Positions 35,957 to 44,990 of a stretch of DNA of 64,000 bases are shown here, in pieces. The notes beneath the pieces are model-generated. The model did not search any database and was not told the DNA's origin. It was given only the letters and a program-made list of their open reading frames with translations. Position 1 is the stretch's first letter. The number at the start of each line of letters is the position of its first letter. Made by a program: the position numbers and the translations under genes. The stretch lies in the NCBI GenBank assembly GCA_002070115.1, contig MWCO01000012.1, forward strand, positions 47,177 to 111,176, in the 5' to 3' direction. Source of the DNA: Deltaproteobacteria bacterium ADurb.Bin207. GTDB taxonomy: Bacteria > Myxococcota_A > Polyangia > Polyangiales > Polyangiaceae.

Positions 35957-37312
35957 TCAGCCTTGGGGTTTTGGATTTCTCAACCGCGCCAACTTTTCTC
36001 CAATGGCGATTTCCAACCCTTGATTCGAGGGCTCATAAAACCTCCGACCCTCCAACTCATCGGGAAGATAACGTTCCCCCGACGCTACGTGCCCGGCTTC
36101 TTCATGCGGGTTGCGGTATCCCTGGCCGTAGCCGACCGACTTCATCAATACCGTGACGGCATTGCGAAGCTTGTGGGGCACCGCAAGGCTGCCGAATTCG
36201 TCAATGGCATCTTTTGCCTGGGAAAAAGCCGTCCCCACGGCATTGGATTTGGGGGCGCAAGCAAGATAGAGCACCGCATGCGCGATCGGATATATCCCCT
36301 CGGGCATTCCCATTCGGCGAAAGGATTGATCCGCCGCCACCGCCACTTGCAAGGCCCGGGGATCGGCGTTTCCTATGTCTTCACTCGCAAAAATCAACAG
36401 CCTGCGCAAAATAAATAATGGATCATCGCCCGCTTCGAGCATGCGCATCGCCCAATAAATCGACGCATCCGGATCCGACCCCCGCATGGACTTGATGAGA
36501 GCACTGACCACGTTGTAATGCTCTTCCCCGCTTTTATCATACAATAACGGTCGATGCTCACTGGACCGAGTCACCACCTGCACCGTCAATGACTCGTCGG
36601 GTTGCAATTGCTGCAAAATCATCTCGAGCGTATTGAGGGCGCGACGACCATCGCCATCGGATAGCCTGGCAATGGCGGCCAACGCCAGCGGATCGTAATC
36701 GATGGCGGACCGGCCCCAACCGCGATGTTCATCGTGCATGGCTCGTTCGAGCAGCAGTATCAGCGACGCCTCATCGAGTCCTTCGAGCCGAAACACCTTA
36801 CAGCGCGAGAGTAAGGCCGCATTGACGGAGAACGAAGGGTTCTCGGTAGTAGCTCCGATCAGCGTTACGATTCCCTCCTCGACGAAAGGCAAAAAGGCAT
36901 CTTGTTGGCTTTTGTTGAATCGGTGGATTTCATCGATGAACAAAATCGTGCGACGCCCGTGAAAGAGCTTGGCTTCTTTCGCTTCCTGCAATCGTTCTCG
37001 CAATTCCCCCACGGTTCCCAACACGGCGGAATAGGGAACGAAATGGGCTTGGGTTCTCGTGGCGATCACCCTTGCGATCGTGGTTTTTCCCGTTCCTGGG
37101 GGGCCCCACAACAGCATCGAAGGAATTTTATCGGTGGCGATAGCGCGCTCGAGAGGCTTTCCCGAACCGAGCAAGTGCGATTGTCCGACGACTTCCTCGA
37201 GATCGCGGGGGCGAAGACGGTCCGCCAACGGTCGAGACTGCTGGTCCGACTGCTTTGCAGCCGCTTCGAAAAGCGATGCCTCGGGACCTCGCGGAGTTTT
37301 CCGACCTGCCAT
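35957..37312 (-). CDS. rarA: replication-associated recombination protein A (AAA ATPase)
   Basis: The ATG at 37312 follows a GGGAAG site; it begins MAGRKTPRGP. Longer in-frame starts upstream would overlap kamA. The 451-aa protein has RLRPRDLEEVVGQ, Walker A MLLWGPPGTGKTTIA, Walker B TILFIDEIHRFNKSQQ and sensor LIGATTENPSF, all hallmarks of RarA/MgsA, followed by the tetramerisation helices. RarA acts at stalled replication forks with the clamp and SSB. kamA ends 7 nt upstream on the same strand, so the two may be co-transcribed. Confidence 0.96.
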   Translation of the reverse strand: MAGRKTPRGPEASLFEAAAKQSDQQSRPLADRLRPRDLEEVVGQSHLLGSGKPLERAIATDKIPSMLLWGPPGTGKTTIARVIATRTQAHFVPYSAVLGTVGELRERLQEAKEAKLFHGRRTILFIDEIHRFNKSQQDAFLPFVEEGIVTLIGATTENPSFSVNAALLSRCKVFRLEGLDEASLILLLERAMHDEHRGWGRSAIDYDPLALAAIARLSDGDGRRALNTLEMILQQLQPDESLTVQVVTRSSEHRPLLYDKSGEEHYNVVSALIKSMRGSDPDASIYWAMRMLEAGDDPLFILRRLLIFASEDIGNADPRALQVAVAADQSFRRMGMPEGIYPIAHAVLYLACAPKSNAVGTAFSQAKDAIDEFGSLAVPHKLRNAVTVLMKSVGYGQGYRNPHEEAGHVASGERYLPDELEGRRFYEPSNQGLEIAIGEKLARLRNPKPQG

Positions 37313-37319
37313 GCTTCCC

Positions 37320-38405
37320 TCACCGATGGCCCTCGAATTGTCCGGGTTCGATGAGGACCACCTCTTCGCCACGAAAGGTTCGCAGCACCGTTTTGTGCGA
37401 TTCCATCGATACCACGGACGCTGGGCCTAGCGGTACCTTGCCTTTGCCGCCGGGCGTATCCACCATCAATCGCGGTATCGCCAACCCAGACACCTTTCCT
37501 TGTAATCTGCTGTAAATTTCGAGACTTCTCGCTACCGAGGTCCGAAAATGCGACGTTCCTTCCATCACATCCGCGTGCAACAAATAATAGGGGCGCACCC
37601 GTTGTCGCACCAACCCGCGAAAAAGCGTCGCAAGCACCTGGTCGTCATCATTGATGCCACGAAGAAGCACCGTCTGATTCATGACCGGAAACCCTCCATC
37701 CACGAGCTGCGCCAAAGCATGACACGACAATGCCGTAAGCTCTCGTGGATGGTTGAAGTGCGTCATGATCCATAGCGGCTGATGAGCCCGGAGCATCGTC
37801 ACCAACTCGTCATCCACACGCATGGGCAGGACATTCGGCACGCGCGTGCCCACCCGAATGACATCGATGCTCGAAATACGCCGTATTCTCCAAAGCAACG
37901 CATCCAGTCGGCGCGTGGAAACCACCAGGGGATCCCCTCCGCTGATCAACACCTCACGTACTTGCGGATGAGCTTCCAACCATCGAAAAGCGGGCTCCAA
38001 TTCTGACAAAGACCAATATCCATCCTCCGTTCCGACCAATCGTGCCCGTGTGCAATATCGGCAATGCACCGCGCATGTGGACGTTACCAACAACAACGCG
38101 CGATCCGGGTAGCGATGCACCAACCTGGGCGCCACCTCGTGTTCTCGCTCACCCAATGGGTCGGATAAGTCTCCGCGAACCCGTTGCGACTCTTCTGCTC
38201 GGGGTATGAATTGCCGTCGGATCGGACATTGGGGATCATCCGTGTCGATGAGAGACAGCACATAAGGTGGAATCAGAACCGGCATTCCACCGTGCTCTGC
38301 CCAGTGCAATCCGCGCCGCTCTTGCTCGGTCAAACGAACGGTCTGCTCGACATCCGAGAGCGTTCGAGCCGCTTTACGAAGTTGTCCGCGCCAATCCAAG
38401 GCCAT
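37320..38405 (-). CDS. KamA-type radical SAM lysine 2,3-aminomutase
   Basis: About 361 aa from ATG 38405, whose A overlaps the stop of the upstream PPIase gene. The radical SAM cluster is CAVHCRYC (CxxxCxxC), and the KamA region has LLLVTSTC, EVLISGGDPLVV, TRVPNVLP, MTHFNHPREL, and IPRLMVDTPGGKGKVPL with the PLP Lys-like segment. The family contains lysine 2,3-aminomutase and EpmB, which modifies elongation factor P. No efp gene is in the window, so which one applies is not resolved. Confidence 0.9.
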   Translation of the reverse strand: MALDWRGQLRKAARTLSDVEQTVRLTEQERRGLHWAEHGGMPVLIPPYVLSLIDTDDPQCPIRRQFIPRAEESQRVRGDLSDPLGEREHEVAPRLVHRYPDRALLLVTSTCAVHCRYCTRARLVGTEDGYWSLSELEPAFRWLEAHPQVREVLISGGDPLVVSTRRLDALLWRIRRISSIDVIRVGTRVPNVLPMRVDDELVTMLRAHQPLWIMTHFNHPRELTALSCHALAQLVDGGFPVMNQTVLLRGINDDDQVLATLFRGLVRQRVRPYYLLHADVMEGTSHFRTSVARSLEIYSRLQGKVSGLAIPRLMVDTPGGKGKVPLGPASVVSMESHKTVLRTFRGEEVVLIEPGQFEGHR

Positions 38406-39457
38406 CAATGGGCATGCCCGTGATCGTCATCGTCGTTTTGATCATCGGAAGGTGGCGGCGCCGCGCTCGGGGTTGTAGGCATCTTGACGTCGGCGAGAGC
38501 CGCTTCGTCAATCGTTACGGGGTACTTCTTTCGGAGTTCTTCCTCGAGCTGCTGCTCACGAACGGCGATCTCCTGCTGCGCCAAGGTGATACGAATGGTT
38601 CGTTCCGCTTCCGCAAAGGAGCGTGTATGGGCTTTGGTGAGCCCAACGAGTCGCACCAGGTGAAAGGAACCACTCGCATCGGGCACGACCCGATCGACCA
38701 TTTGCCCGACTTCGGCGACTTCGAACACGGCGGCGCGTAAGGAGTCATCTACCCGGGGATTGGCACCTCGACGATCCCCCGTGGGACCAACGAGCCCGAG
38801 ATCGCCTGCCGTTTCGACCGGCCCACGATATTCTTTCCCTTTGTATTCGTCGGAATGGTCCAACACCAGTTGGCCCCATTTTTCTTGATCGGTCATCGCC
38901 TTGGCTTTGACCAATAATTCCTCGGCCTTTTTCTTGTCTTTGACCACCAGATGACTTACGCGACGCCGTTCCGGTTCAGCGTATTGGTCCCTGTGAGCCT
39001 CATAATAGGCCTTGACCTCGTCTTCCCCGAACTCCCCGGGAGCACGAGCGCTCTTCCGCGCGTCACGCAGAAGAGCGTCACGCAACACCTGCCGAAGCGC
39101 CTCTTGCGTTCGTGGGTCTTTGTCCAATCCCCGTCGTTCTGCCTCTTTGGCGAGCAATTCCACGGTGATCATTTCATCGAGCAATTCACGACGGCGTTCC
39201 GGTGTTTTGAAGCGCAATCGGTCGAATTGATCCATTTGCTCGAGGGTGGCGGCGTATTCTCCGAGGGTTATCGAATGATCGCCAACCTGGGCTAGGACCA
39301 TGGCAGCTTGTTTGGGGGATAAGCCGGCGGGAGGCGGCGCGGTATCCTCCGAGGGGCGTCGCAATGCATCATCTCGGCATCCCGTGGAAATAATCGCAAA
39401 CCATCCGAGAAGGGGCGCAGCCCACCTAAGTCTGTGGATTGAACGAGACACAAGCAT
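38405..39457 (-). CDS. parvulin-type peptidyl-prolyl isomerase lipoprotein
   Basis: From ATG 39457 a 350-aa protein with a signal peptide and lipobox (ISTGC). The N-terminal chaperone helices (LGEYAATLEQM, RRELLDEMITVELLAKEAERRGL) resemble SurA/PrsA, followed by a parvulin-like domain with RRVSHLVVKDKKKAEELL, GDLGLVG, and FHLVRLVGL. The C-terminus ends in a short Asp/His-rich tail (DDDDHGHAH) that could bind a metal. It likely assists folding of exported proteins. Its stop overlaps the start of kamA. Confidence 0.9.
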   Translation of the reverse strand: MLVSRSIHRLRWAAPLLGWFAIISTGCRDDALRRPSEDTAPPPAGLSPKQAAMVLAQVGDHSITLGEYAATLEQMDQFDRLRFKTPERRRELLDEMITVELLAKEAERRGLDKDPRTQEALRQVLRDALLRDARKSARAPGEFGEDEVKAYYEAHRDQYAEPERRRVSHLVVKDKKKAEELLVKAKAMTDQEKWGQLVLDHSDEYKGKEYRGPVETAGDLGLVGPTGDRRGANPRVDDSLRAAVFEVAEVGQMVDRVVPDASGSFHLVRLVGLTKAHTRSFAEAERTIRITLAQQEIAVREQQLEEELRKKYPVTIDEAALADVKMPTTPSAAPPPSDDQNDDDDHGHAH

Positions 39458-39661
39458 GTTGCACGCACCTAGCACGCGCGGCTGGTAAAAGGCAATGCAG
39501 GCGAAACGGACGGCTCGTGGAGCCATGAGAACCGACGTTGTGCCATGGGTGGCCGGAGCGTGTCTGATTGCACTCGAGCACGCCTCGCTTTAGGTTGCGC
39601 CTCCAGGTGAATGGTCGGAAGGACACAAGCTCCTTCGGTCTTTTTCGCCGAAAGACACGTC

Positions 39662-41782
39662 ATGTGGCATACCATCCCTGCTCTCGGAACTGGCCTTCTC
39701 ACGGCTTCGCTCGTGGCCTCCGGATTCACGTTTTTCCTGGCTGCCCTCGCCAGTTCCCGTCCACGATTGCTCGCAGCCGCGCGTCGGGCCGCTTATGGCA
39801 CCGCGGCCTGGACCACCGCCGCCGTGGCTATCCTCGCTTATGGGTTCGTAACCCATGACTTTCGCCTCAGCTACGTCTCCCGATACTCCGATCGGTCCAT
39901 GTCCGTGGGGTATCTCATCAGCGCGCTATGGGGCGGACAAGATGGCTCGCTTTTGTGGTGGATGTTCTTGTTGGCAGCCTACTCCGCGGTCTGCGTGGCT
40001 TGGCTTCGAAATCGATACCTCGCCCTTCAGCCCTATGTCATCGCCGCGCTCATGGGAACCGTGGCCTTCTTCGGCCTCGTAACCCTTGTCGCCGCGGACC
40101 CATTCACCCTCAATCTCGCTGGACCTCCCGTCGATGGGCAAGGGCTCAATCCCTTACTCCAAAACATCAATATGGTCATCCACCCGCCCGCGCTTTACCT
40201 GGGCTTCGTGGGATGCACCATTCCCTATGCCTTTGCCATGGCTGCCCTCGTATCCGGACGCCTGGACAACGAATGGCTCATCGCTATCCGAAAATGGATG
40301 CTTGTAGCTTGGCTATTTTTGACGCTAGGCAACGTTCTTGGGATGATATGGGCTTATGTCGAGCTTGGTTGGGGAGGATATTGGGGATGGGATCCCGTTG
40401 AAAATGCATCGCTTTTCCCATGGATCACTGCCACGGCCTATATCCATTCCGCGATGGTGCAAGAAAGAAGACCGATGTTCAAATTGTGGAACATCAGTCT
40501 CGTTTCCATCACGTTCTTTCTAACCATTTTCGGTACATTTCTAACGAGATCCGGTGTCATTGCCAGCGTTCATGCCTTCGCGGAGTCGGATCTCGGAATC
40601 TACTTCTTGTACTTCCTGGGCCTTCTCATCTCGACAACCATCGGTCTCATCGTGTGGCGGTGGTCTCCCTTGCGATCCAATACCTCTATTGAATCCGTAG
40701 TTTCGCGTGAAGCAGTGTTTTTTTCCCTGAACTGGGTTCTTATCGGTACCACGACCTTTGTTCTCGTCGCCACGACCCTGCCCGTTCTCTCCAACGCTCT
40801 GGTCGGAAGAACAATTACCGTCGGCCCCGAGTTTTATAATCGCTGGATGACGCCCATTGGGCTCGTGATCCTGGCGATCATGGGTGCTACCCCCTTGTTT
40901 GGTTGGCGAAAAACCAATGCCCACGCGGTTCGACGAGGATTTATTTTTCCAGCGACGATCGCGGTCCTTGGGTTGTTGCTGCACCTTGTTTTCGGACCTT
41001 CGTTGGGACTGCCTCCCTTCGTTTCCGTGACCACCGAGGGCGATCTCGAGCCTTTGCCTGGTGTGCTGCAATATTTGGGAAAAATCGTGCCGGTAGTGAC
41101 GGTCACCCTCGCCACGTTCAACGTTGCCGTGATTGTCCAAGAGTTTTGGCGAGGTGCGAAGGCTCAGCGTTCCGTAAGGAAAACCCATCTATTGTCCGCG
41201 CTTTTCCATGCGGTGAGCCGGGCGCGACGACGGTATGGTGGTTATATCGCCCACCTTGGGCTTGTCTTGGTCTTCGTCGGTTTTCTCGGCCAGACGTGGA
41301 ATGCCTCCGGACAAGCTTCTCTTGTTCCGGGCGAGACGTTTTCGATCGAAAATTATGTATTGCGTTACGAACGCTCTCGGGTGGAGCGCGATAGGGCAAA
41401 AGATATGTATATCGCGGACTTATCCGTGACCGACCGTACGGGTGCCTACCGTGGGACGGTATCCCCTGCCAAATACGTGTATCGATCCCATAGAGACCAG
41501 CCAACGAGTGAAGTCGATGTGCTTCCAAGTGTACGCGATGATTTATATGTCGTGCTGGGAAGTCTTTCCCTTGAGTCCCATCGGGCGGCGATACAGGTCT
41601 ACGTCAATCCACTCGTGTCTTTCATCTGGATTGGCGTGATCATCGTGGTGCTGGGTACGGGGATATGTCTTTGGCCACACGCTTCGATGAGTCGGCAAAG
41701 AAAGACCCAACGCCCGGACGATGGAAACGGGGAAAGGAAAGCGGCCCTCGATGTCGAACGAAAGGACGCTCATGCAAGCTAG
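39662..41782 (+). CDS. ccmF: cytochrome c biogenesis protein CcmF
   Basis: From ATG 39662 the 706-aa product has about 15 membrane helices. The family's haem-handling WWD-type region is present: WGGYWGWDPVENASLFPW, then YIHSAMVQERR and FLTRSGVIASVHAF, plus an N-terminal HPPALYLGFVG. CcmF/CcmH attach haem to apocytochromes in the System I pathway. Two membrane protein genes follow in overlap, but no other ccm gene is seen here. Confidence 0.95.
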   Translation: MWHTIPALGTGLLTASLVASGFTFFLAALASSRPRLLAAARRAAYGTAAWTTAAVAILAYGFVTHDFRLSYVSRYSDRSMSVGYLISALWGGQDGSLLWWMFLLAAYSAVCVAWLRNRYLALQPYVIAALMGTVAFFGLVTLVAADPFTLNLAGPPVDGQGLNPLLQNINMVIHPPALYLGFVGCTIPYAFAMAALVSGRLDNEWLIAIRKWMLVAWLFLTLGNVLGMIWAYVELGWGGYWGWDPVENASLFPWITATAYIHSAMVQERRPMFKLWNISLVSITFFLTIFGTFLTRSGVIASVHAFAESDLGIYFLYFLGLLISTTIGLIVWRWSPLRSNTSIESVVSREAVFFSLNWVLIGTTTFVLVATTLPVLSNALVGRTITVGPEFYNRWMTPIGLVILAIMGATPLFGWRKTNAHAVRRGFIFPATIAVLGLLLHLVFGPSLGLPPFVSVTTEGDLEPLPGVLQYLGKIVPVVTVTLATFNVAVIVQEFWRGAKAQRSVRKTHLLSALFHAVSRARRRYGGYIAHLGLVLVFVGFLGQTWNASGQASLVPGETFSIENYVLRYERSRVERDRAKDMYIADLSVTDRTGAYRGTVSPAKYVYRSHRDQPTSEVDVLPSVRDDLYVVLGSLSLESHRAAIQVYVNPLVSFIWIGVIIVVLGTGICLWPHASMSRQRKTQRPDDGNGERKAALDVERKDAHAS

Positions 41783-42350
41783 TGGCTCGTCGACATCGGG
41801 ATGGCCGAAGCTATGGCTCGTGATGATTGGGATCGTTCCTGCTTTGGGTGCCGTAATGGTCTATGGTTTGCCCACGGGAATCATCGTTGTCGGTGCCATT
41901 TTTTTGCTGCTTGGCATTTGGAACTTGTGGGTGAGCCTGCAAATCGTGGCTGGGGACCGATCCGTGACCCTACGAGAAGATTCGATGGCTTTTTCCGACG
42001 AGAAACGATTTCTGCTTCGAACCCTCGAAGACCTTGAATATGAAAGAACGACGGGAAAGATCGATGACGACGACTACGAGGAATTGCGAGAACAGATTCG
42101 GAATCGTGCCCAGCGAGTGCTAAGCGAAGACGAGACCGAGCTTCGGAACCGCGCCGAACAACTCGTGGAAGACTATCTTCGAACCCATGAGAAGGTCTCC
42201 ACCGCTGGTTCGAAATCCGCATCCAGCACAACCACGAAAACACGCCAATGCCCTTCATGCACCACGGAAAATGACTTGGATGCGTCCTTTTGTAAGCGGT
42301 GTGGCAAGAAACTCCCTTCCGCGCTCAGCAACAAGGCACGGGAATCATGA
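41751..42350 (+). CDS. membrane protein with coiled coil and zinc ribbon
   Basis: The start is uncertain: ATGs at 41721, 41751 and 41772 all overlap the ccmF end; I chose 41751. About 199 aa: two membrane helices (LWLVMIGIVPALGAVMVYG, GIIVVGAIFLLLGIWNLWV), a helical cytoplasmic stretch with KRFLLRTLEDLEYERTTGK resembling the CcmI/CcmH-associated helix, and a C-terminal zinc ribbon with CPSCTTE and CKRCGKK. It overlaps the next gene by ATGA. Probably an accessory factor of cytochrome c maturation by position; no direct evidence. Confidence 0.75.
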   Translation: MSNERTLMQASGSSTSGWPKLWLVMIGIVPALGAVMVYGLPTGIIVVGAIFLLLGIWNLWVSLQIVAGDRSVTLREDSMAFSDEKRFLLRTLEDLEYERTTGKIDDDDYEELREQIRNRAQRVLSEDETELRNRAEQLVEDYLRTHEKVSTAGSKSASSTTTKTRQCPSCTTENDLDASFCKRCGKKLPSALSNKARES

Positions 42351-43600
42351 GACGACCTTGGCTCACGCTAGCCGTCCTATTTTTGTCCACGCACGCAATG
42401 GGTCAAAGCCCATTGCCCGCGGATGATGCGCTTCCACCGGGGCATCCACCCATCGATGGGATGATGGCCCCTTCGGTCGATCCAACCCGCTCCCCATCGG
42501 ATGACGCTACGCTTCCTTCCGGAACCGTCGTGGTGCAAGCGAATGGCCCCGCGGATGTCGTTGCGGGACTTCAAACCTTTTTGATTCAGTGGCATCAAGA
42601 CGCAAAAGGTGCGGAAAAGCAGGTGAGAGCAACCGCTTCCCTCGACACGTCGGGATCGACGACATTCACTGGTTTATCCACGGAATCTTCCTACGGTGTC
42701 GTCATCGAGCATGAAGGAGTGTCCTATGCTTCGCCGGCCTTTCGTGTGGGGCCGAGGGGAGGAAAACGGGTTCCCATCCGTGTGTATCCCATCACCACGA
42801 ACATCGACGAAGCACTCGTTGGCGTGCGTGTCGTGATGTACTTGGAGCCGCGGGACCAACATATTCACGCGGAGCAATTGCTTCAATTCGTCAATTTGAG
42901 CCAGTGGACTTGGCGTACGCCAACCGTTCCGATTCGGCTGCCACCCGAAGCGGTGGCGGTCATCGACGATACGCAATCAGGTCCTGTCCACATCGAAGTC
43001 GTTCCGGAACATGGTGTGGTGATGCAGGGGGTCGTACCTCCGGGAACCACCGACGTTGTTTTTCGGGCACGGATTCCTTATCCGAACAAGGATCGATTGG
43101 ACCTCAGCCTCGGATTGCCGCCACGTGTCGGAGCTGTTCGTATCATGGCCGGATTGGGACCAGGGCTCGGCTTGCAGGTTGCCGGCTTTCCTCAACCATC
43201 CACCTCGCTCGATGAAAAAGGTCGTCGCCTTCTATCCACCGAGCTTGCCGTACCAGCCGGAGCCGATCAAATCGAACGGGTATCCGTAAGCATCACGGGT
43301 TTTCCCGGCAGAAATCTCATTTCCACGATAGGCATTGGATTGACGTTGGCCTTGATCGTAGCAGGCCTGGTCATCACCACCGCGGACCGTCGTCGCTCCA
43401 AAAACAACCGATTGTCGGATCGTGAATCATTGCTCGAGCAATTTCTCCTCCTCGAGACGGACCTAAAAAAAGGAAAGCTTCGGAGGTCACAATACGAGAC
43501 AAATCGCCAACGATTACTCGAATTACTTAAGGAAAGGTTACGAGACGAGCGGAATTCATCGGATGTGGCTGTTGTGGAGAGCGTTGGGGATAAGCCGTGA
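42347..43600 (+). CDS. exported protein with C-terminal membrane helix, ccm cluster
   Basis: ATG 42347 overlaps the previous stop (ATGA). The 417-aa protein has a signal peptide (WLTLAVLFLSTHAMGQS), a Pro-rich linker, then a carboxypeptidase-like regulatory beta domain (KQVRATASLDTSGSTTFTGLST, PIRVYPITT, VVMYLEPRDQHIHAEQLLQF), a membrane helix (LISTIGIGLTLALIVAGLVITTA), and a cytoplasmic coiled coil resembling SHOCT-type tails (LLLETDLKKGKLRRSQYETNRQRLLELL). Role unknown, possibly a cytochrome maturation accessory. Next to the oriC-like region. Confidence 0.7.
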   Translation: MRRPWLTLAVLFLSTHAMGQSPLPADDALPPGHPPIDGMMAPSVDPTRSPSDDATLPSGTVVVQANGPADVVAGLQTFLIQWHQDAKGAEKQVRATASLDTSGSTTFTGLSTESSYGVVIEHEGVSYASPAFRVGPRGGKRVPIRVYPITTNIDEALVGVRVVMYLEPRDQHIHAEQLLQFVNLSQWTWRTPTVPIRLPPEAVAVIDDTQSGPVHIEVVPEHGVVMQGVVPPGTTDVVFRARIPYPNKDRLDLSLGLPPRVGAVRIMAGLGPGLGLQVAGFPQPSTSLDEKGRRLLSTELAVPAGADQIERVSVSITGFPGRNLISTIGIGLTLALIVAGLVITTADRRRSKNNRLSDRESLLEQFLLLETDLKKGKLRRSQYETNRQRLLELLKERLRDERNSSDVAVVESVGDKP

Positions 43601-43847
43601 TCTTCTGGTGGATCTTCGTGGGAGTTATCCACTTTTACGCAATGCGTCATGAGGATTTCCACAATTCTCCCCATGGAAATCCTTGGAGCATCCACAGCCG
43701 TCAATGTTATAACTCATTGAATTTTATATATATTTAGAACTATCCCCATCATTCACACCCCCTATCGACACCATCTCAGTTTAATGAGAAGGAGACCAGA
43801 AGAGAGAATCGCTTCTTGGGCAAGCCAAGAAGACCAGCACAACGCCC
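43601..43847. promoter_or_regulatory. candidate replication origin upstream of dnaN
   Basis: A 247-bp non-coding stretch with several DnaA-box-like 9-mers: TTATCCACT (43625-43633), ATTTCCACA (43655-43663), GCATCCACA (43688-43696) and TCATTCACA (43749-43757). Three differ from TTWTNCACA at one position and one at two. An AT-rich tract (43715-43737, ATTTTATATATATTTAG) could be the unwinding element. It directly precedes dnaN-recF-gyrB, the classic origin neighbourhood, although dnaA itself is not adjacent. Also presumably carries the dnaN promoter. Confidence 0.6.
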
Positions 43848-44990
43848 ATGAATATCACCGTTCCGAAAAAAGACCTGCTTCGTCTCGTGGCTCGATGCCA
43901 AGGCGTGGTGGACAAGAAGAGTACGATGCCTGTTCTTGCCAACGTGCTCATCAGTGTCGATTCGCCGAAGGCCATACGCATAGCGGCGACGGATTTGTAT
44001 TTATCGATCAGCGGGCATACGGAGGCTGAGGTAGACCAAGGGGGTAGCGCGGCAGTACCGGCGCGAGATTTGTTCGAGCGGATCAAAGCGATGCCTGACG
44101 GTCCGATCTCGATAAGCGTGGGTGCCGGAGGAACCGAGGTTCAATCGAAAACATCGGCGCGGCGATATCGGCTTCATGGTTTGTCGGGGGATTCATTTCC
44201 TTCGTTACCTGAACCGGCGCCTGATGCGCCAACGCTTGAACTGGAAGTGGATGTGCTATCGCGTTTGATTGGGCAAACGCAGTTTTCCATTTCGACGGAT
44301 GAAACGCGCGCTCATTTGAACAGCGCGCTATTCGAGTGGGAGGGGGATAGGATTCGCATGGTGACTACGGATGGTCATCGACTGACGAAGGTGGAAGCAA
44401 CGGTACCGGGTCGTCATGCGACGGCGACGATGTTGATTCCGTACAAGGCCATCACGGAATTGCGGAAGCTGACGGATGAGTTCAAGGGGTTGGATGCGAA
44501 GAGCGAGTCGCCCACGATGGTGACCATTACGCAATTTGGTCCAAACGCGTTTTTCAGCATTGGGGATACTCGTTTTTCCGTCAAGCTCGTGGATGCGCAG
44601 TTTCCTGCCTACCAGCAGGTCATCCCCAAGTCATCGGAGCGAGTGGTTCGCGCGCCACGGGCGATATTGATGGATGCTCTCCGGGCCGTATCGTTGGCGG
44701 CGAGTGACCGTACGGGTGGGGTTCAGCTTTCGATTGAGTCGGGTACGATGCGCATTTTGAGTGAGAGCCCGGAAAGCGGTGATGGTTCCGATGAGCTACC
44801 CGTCGAGTATACGGGCACGGCGATGAAAATTGGGTTCAACGCCAAGTACTTGCTCGATGTTCTTGCGGTTCTCGACGACGAAGAAGTCGATTTGTTGTTA
44901 TCTGGAGAGCTTGATCCGGCCATTATCAAACCAACGGGAGAATCCGACGGTCGAAGTTTCGTGGGTGTTGTGATGCCGATGCGGATTTGA
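43848..44990 (+). CDS. dnaN: DNA polymerase III beta sliding clamp
   Basis: The 380-aa protein has the three-domain clamp layout and characteristic motifs: MNITVPKKDLLRLVARCQGVVDKKSTMPVLANVLI at the start, FSISTDETRAHLNSALFE, VTTDGHRLTKVEA, FSVKLVDAQFPAYQQVIP, and a C-terminal VVMPMRI hydrophobic end. It encircles DNA and tethers polymerase III. The recF ATG overlaps its TGA stop (TGATG), so translation is coupled. Confidence 0.98.
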   Translation: MNITVPKKDLLRLVARCQGVVDKKSTMPVLANVLISVDSPKAIRIAATDLYLSISGHTEAEVDQGGSAAVPARDLFERIKAMPDGPISISVGAGGTEVQSKTSARRYRLHGLSGDSFPSLPEPAPDAPTLELEVDVLSRLIGQTQFSISTDETRAHLNSALFEWEGDRIRMVTTDGHRLTKVEATVPGRHATATMLIPYKAITELRKLTDEFKGLDAKSESPTMVTITQFGPNAFFSIGDTRFSVKLVDAQFPAYQQVIPKSSERVVRAPRAILMDALRAVSLAASDRTGGVQLSIESGTMRILSESPESGDGSDELPVEYTGTAMKIGFNAKYLLDVLAVLDDEEVDLLLSGELDPAIIKPTGESDGRSFVGVVMPMRI

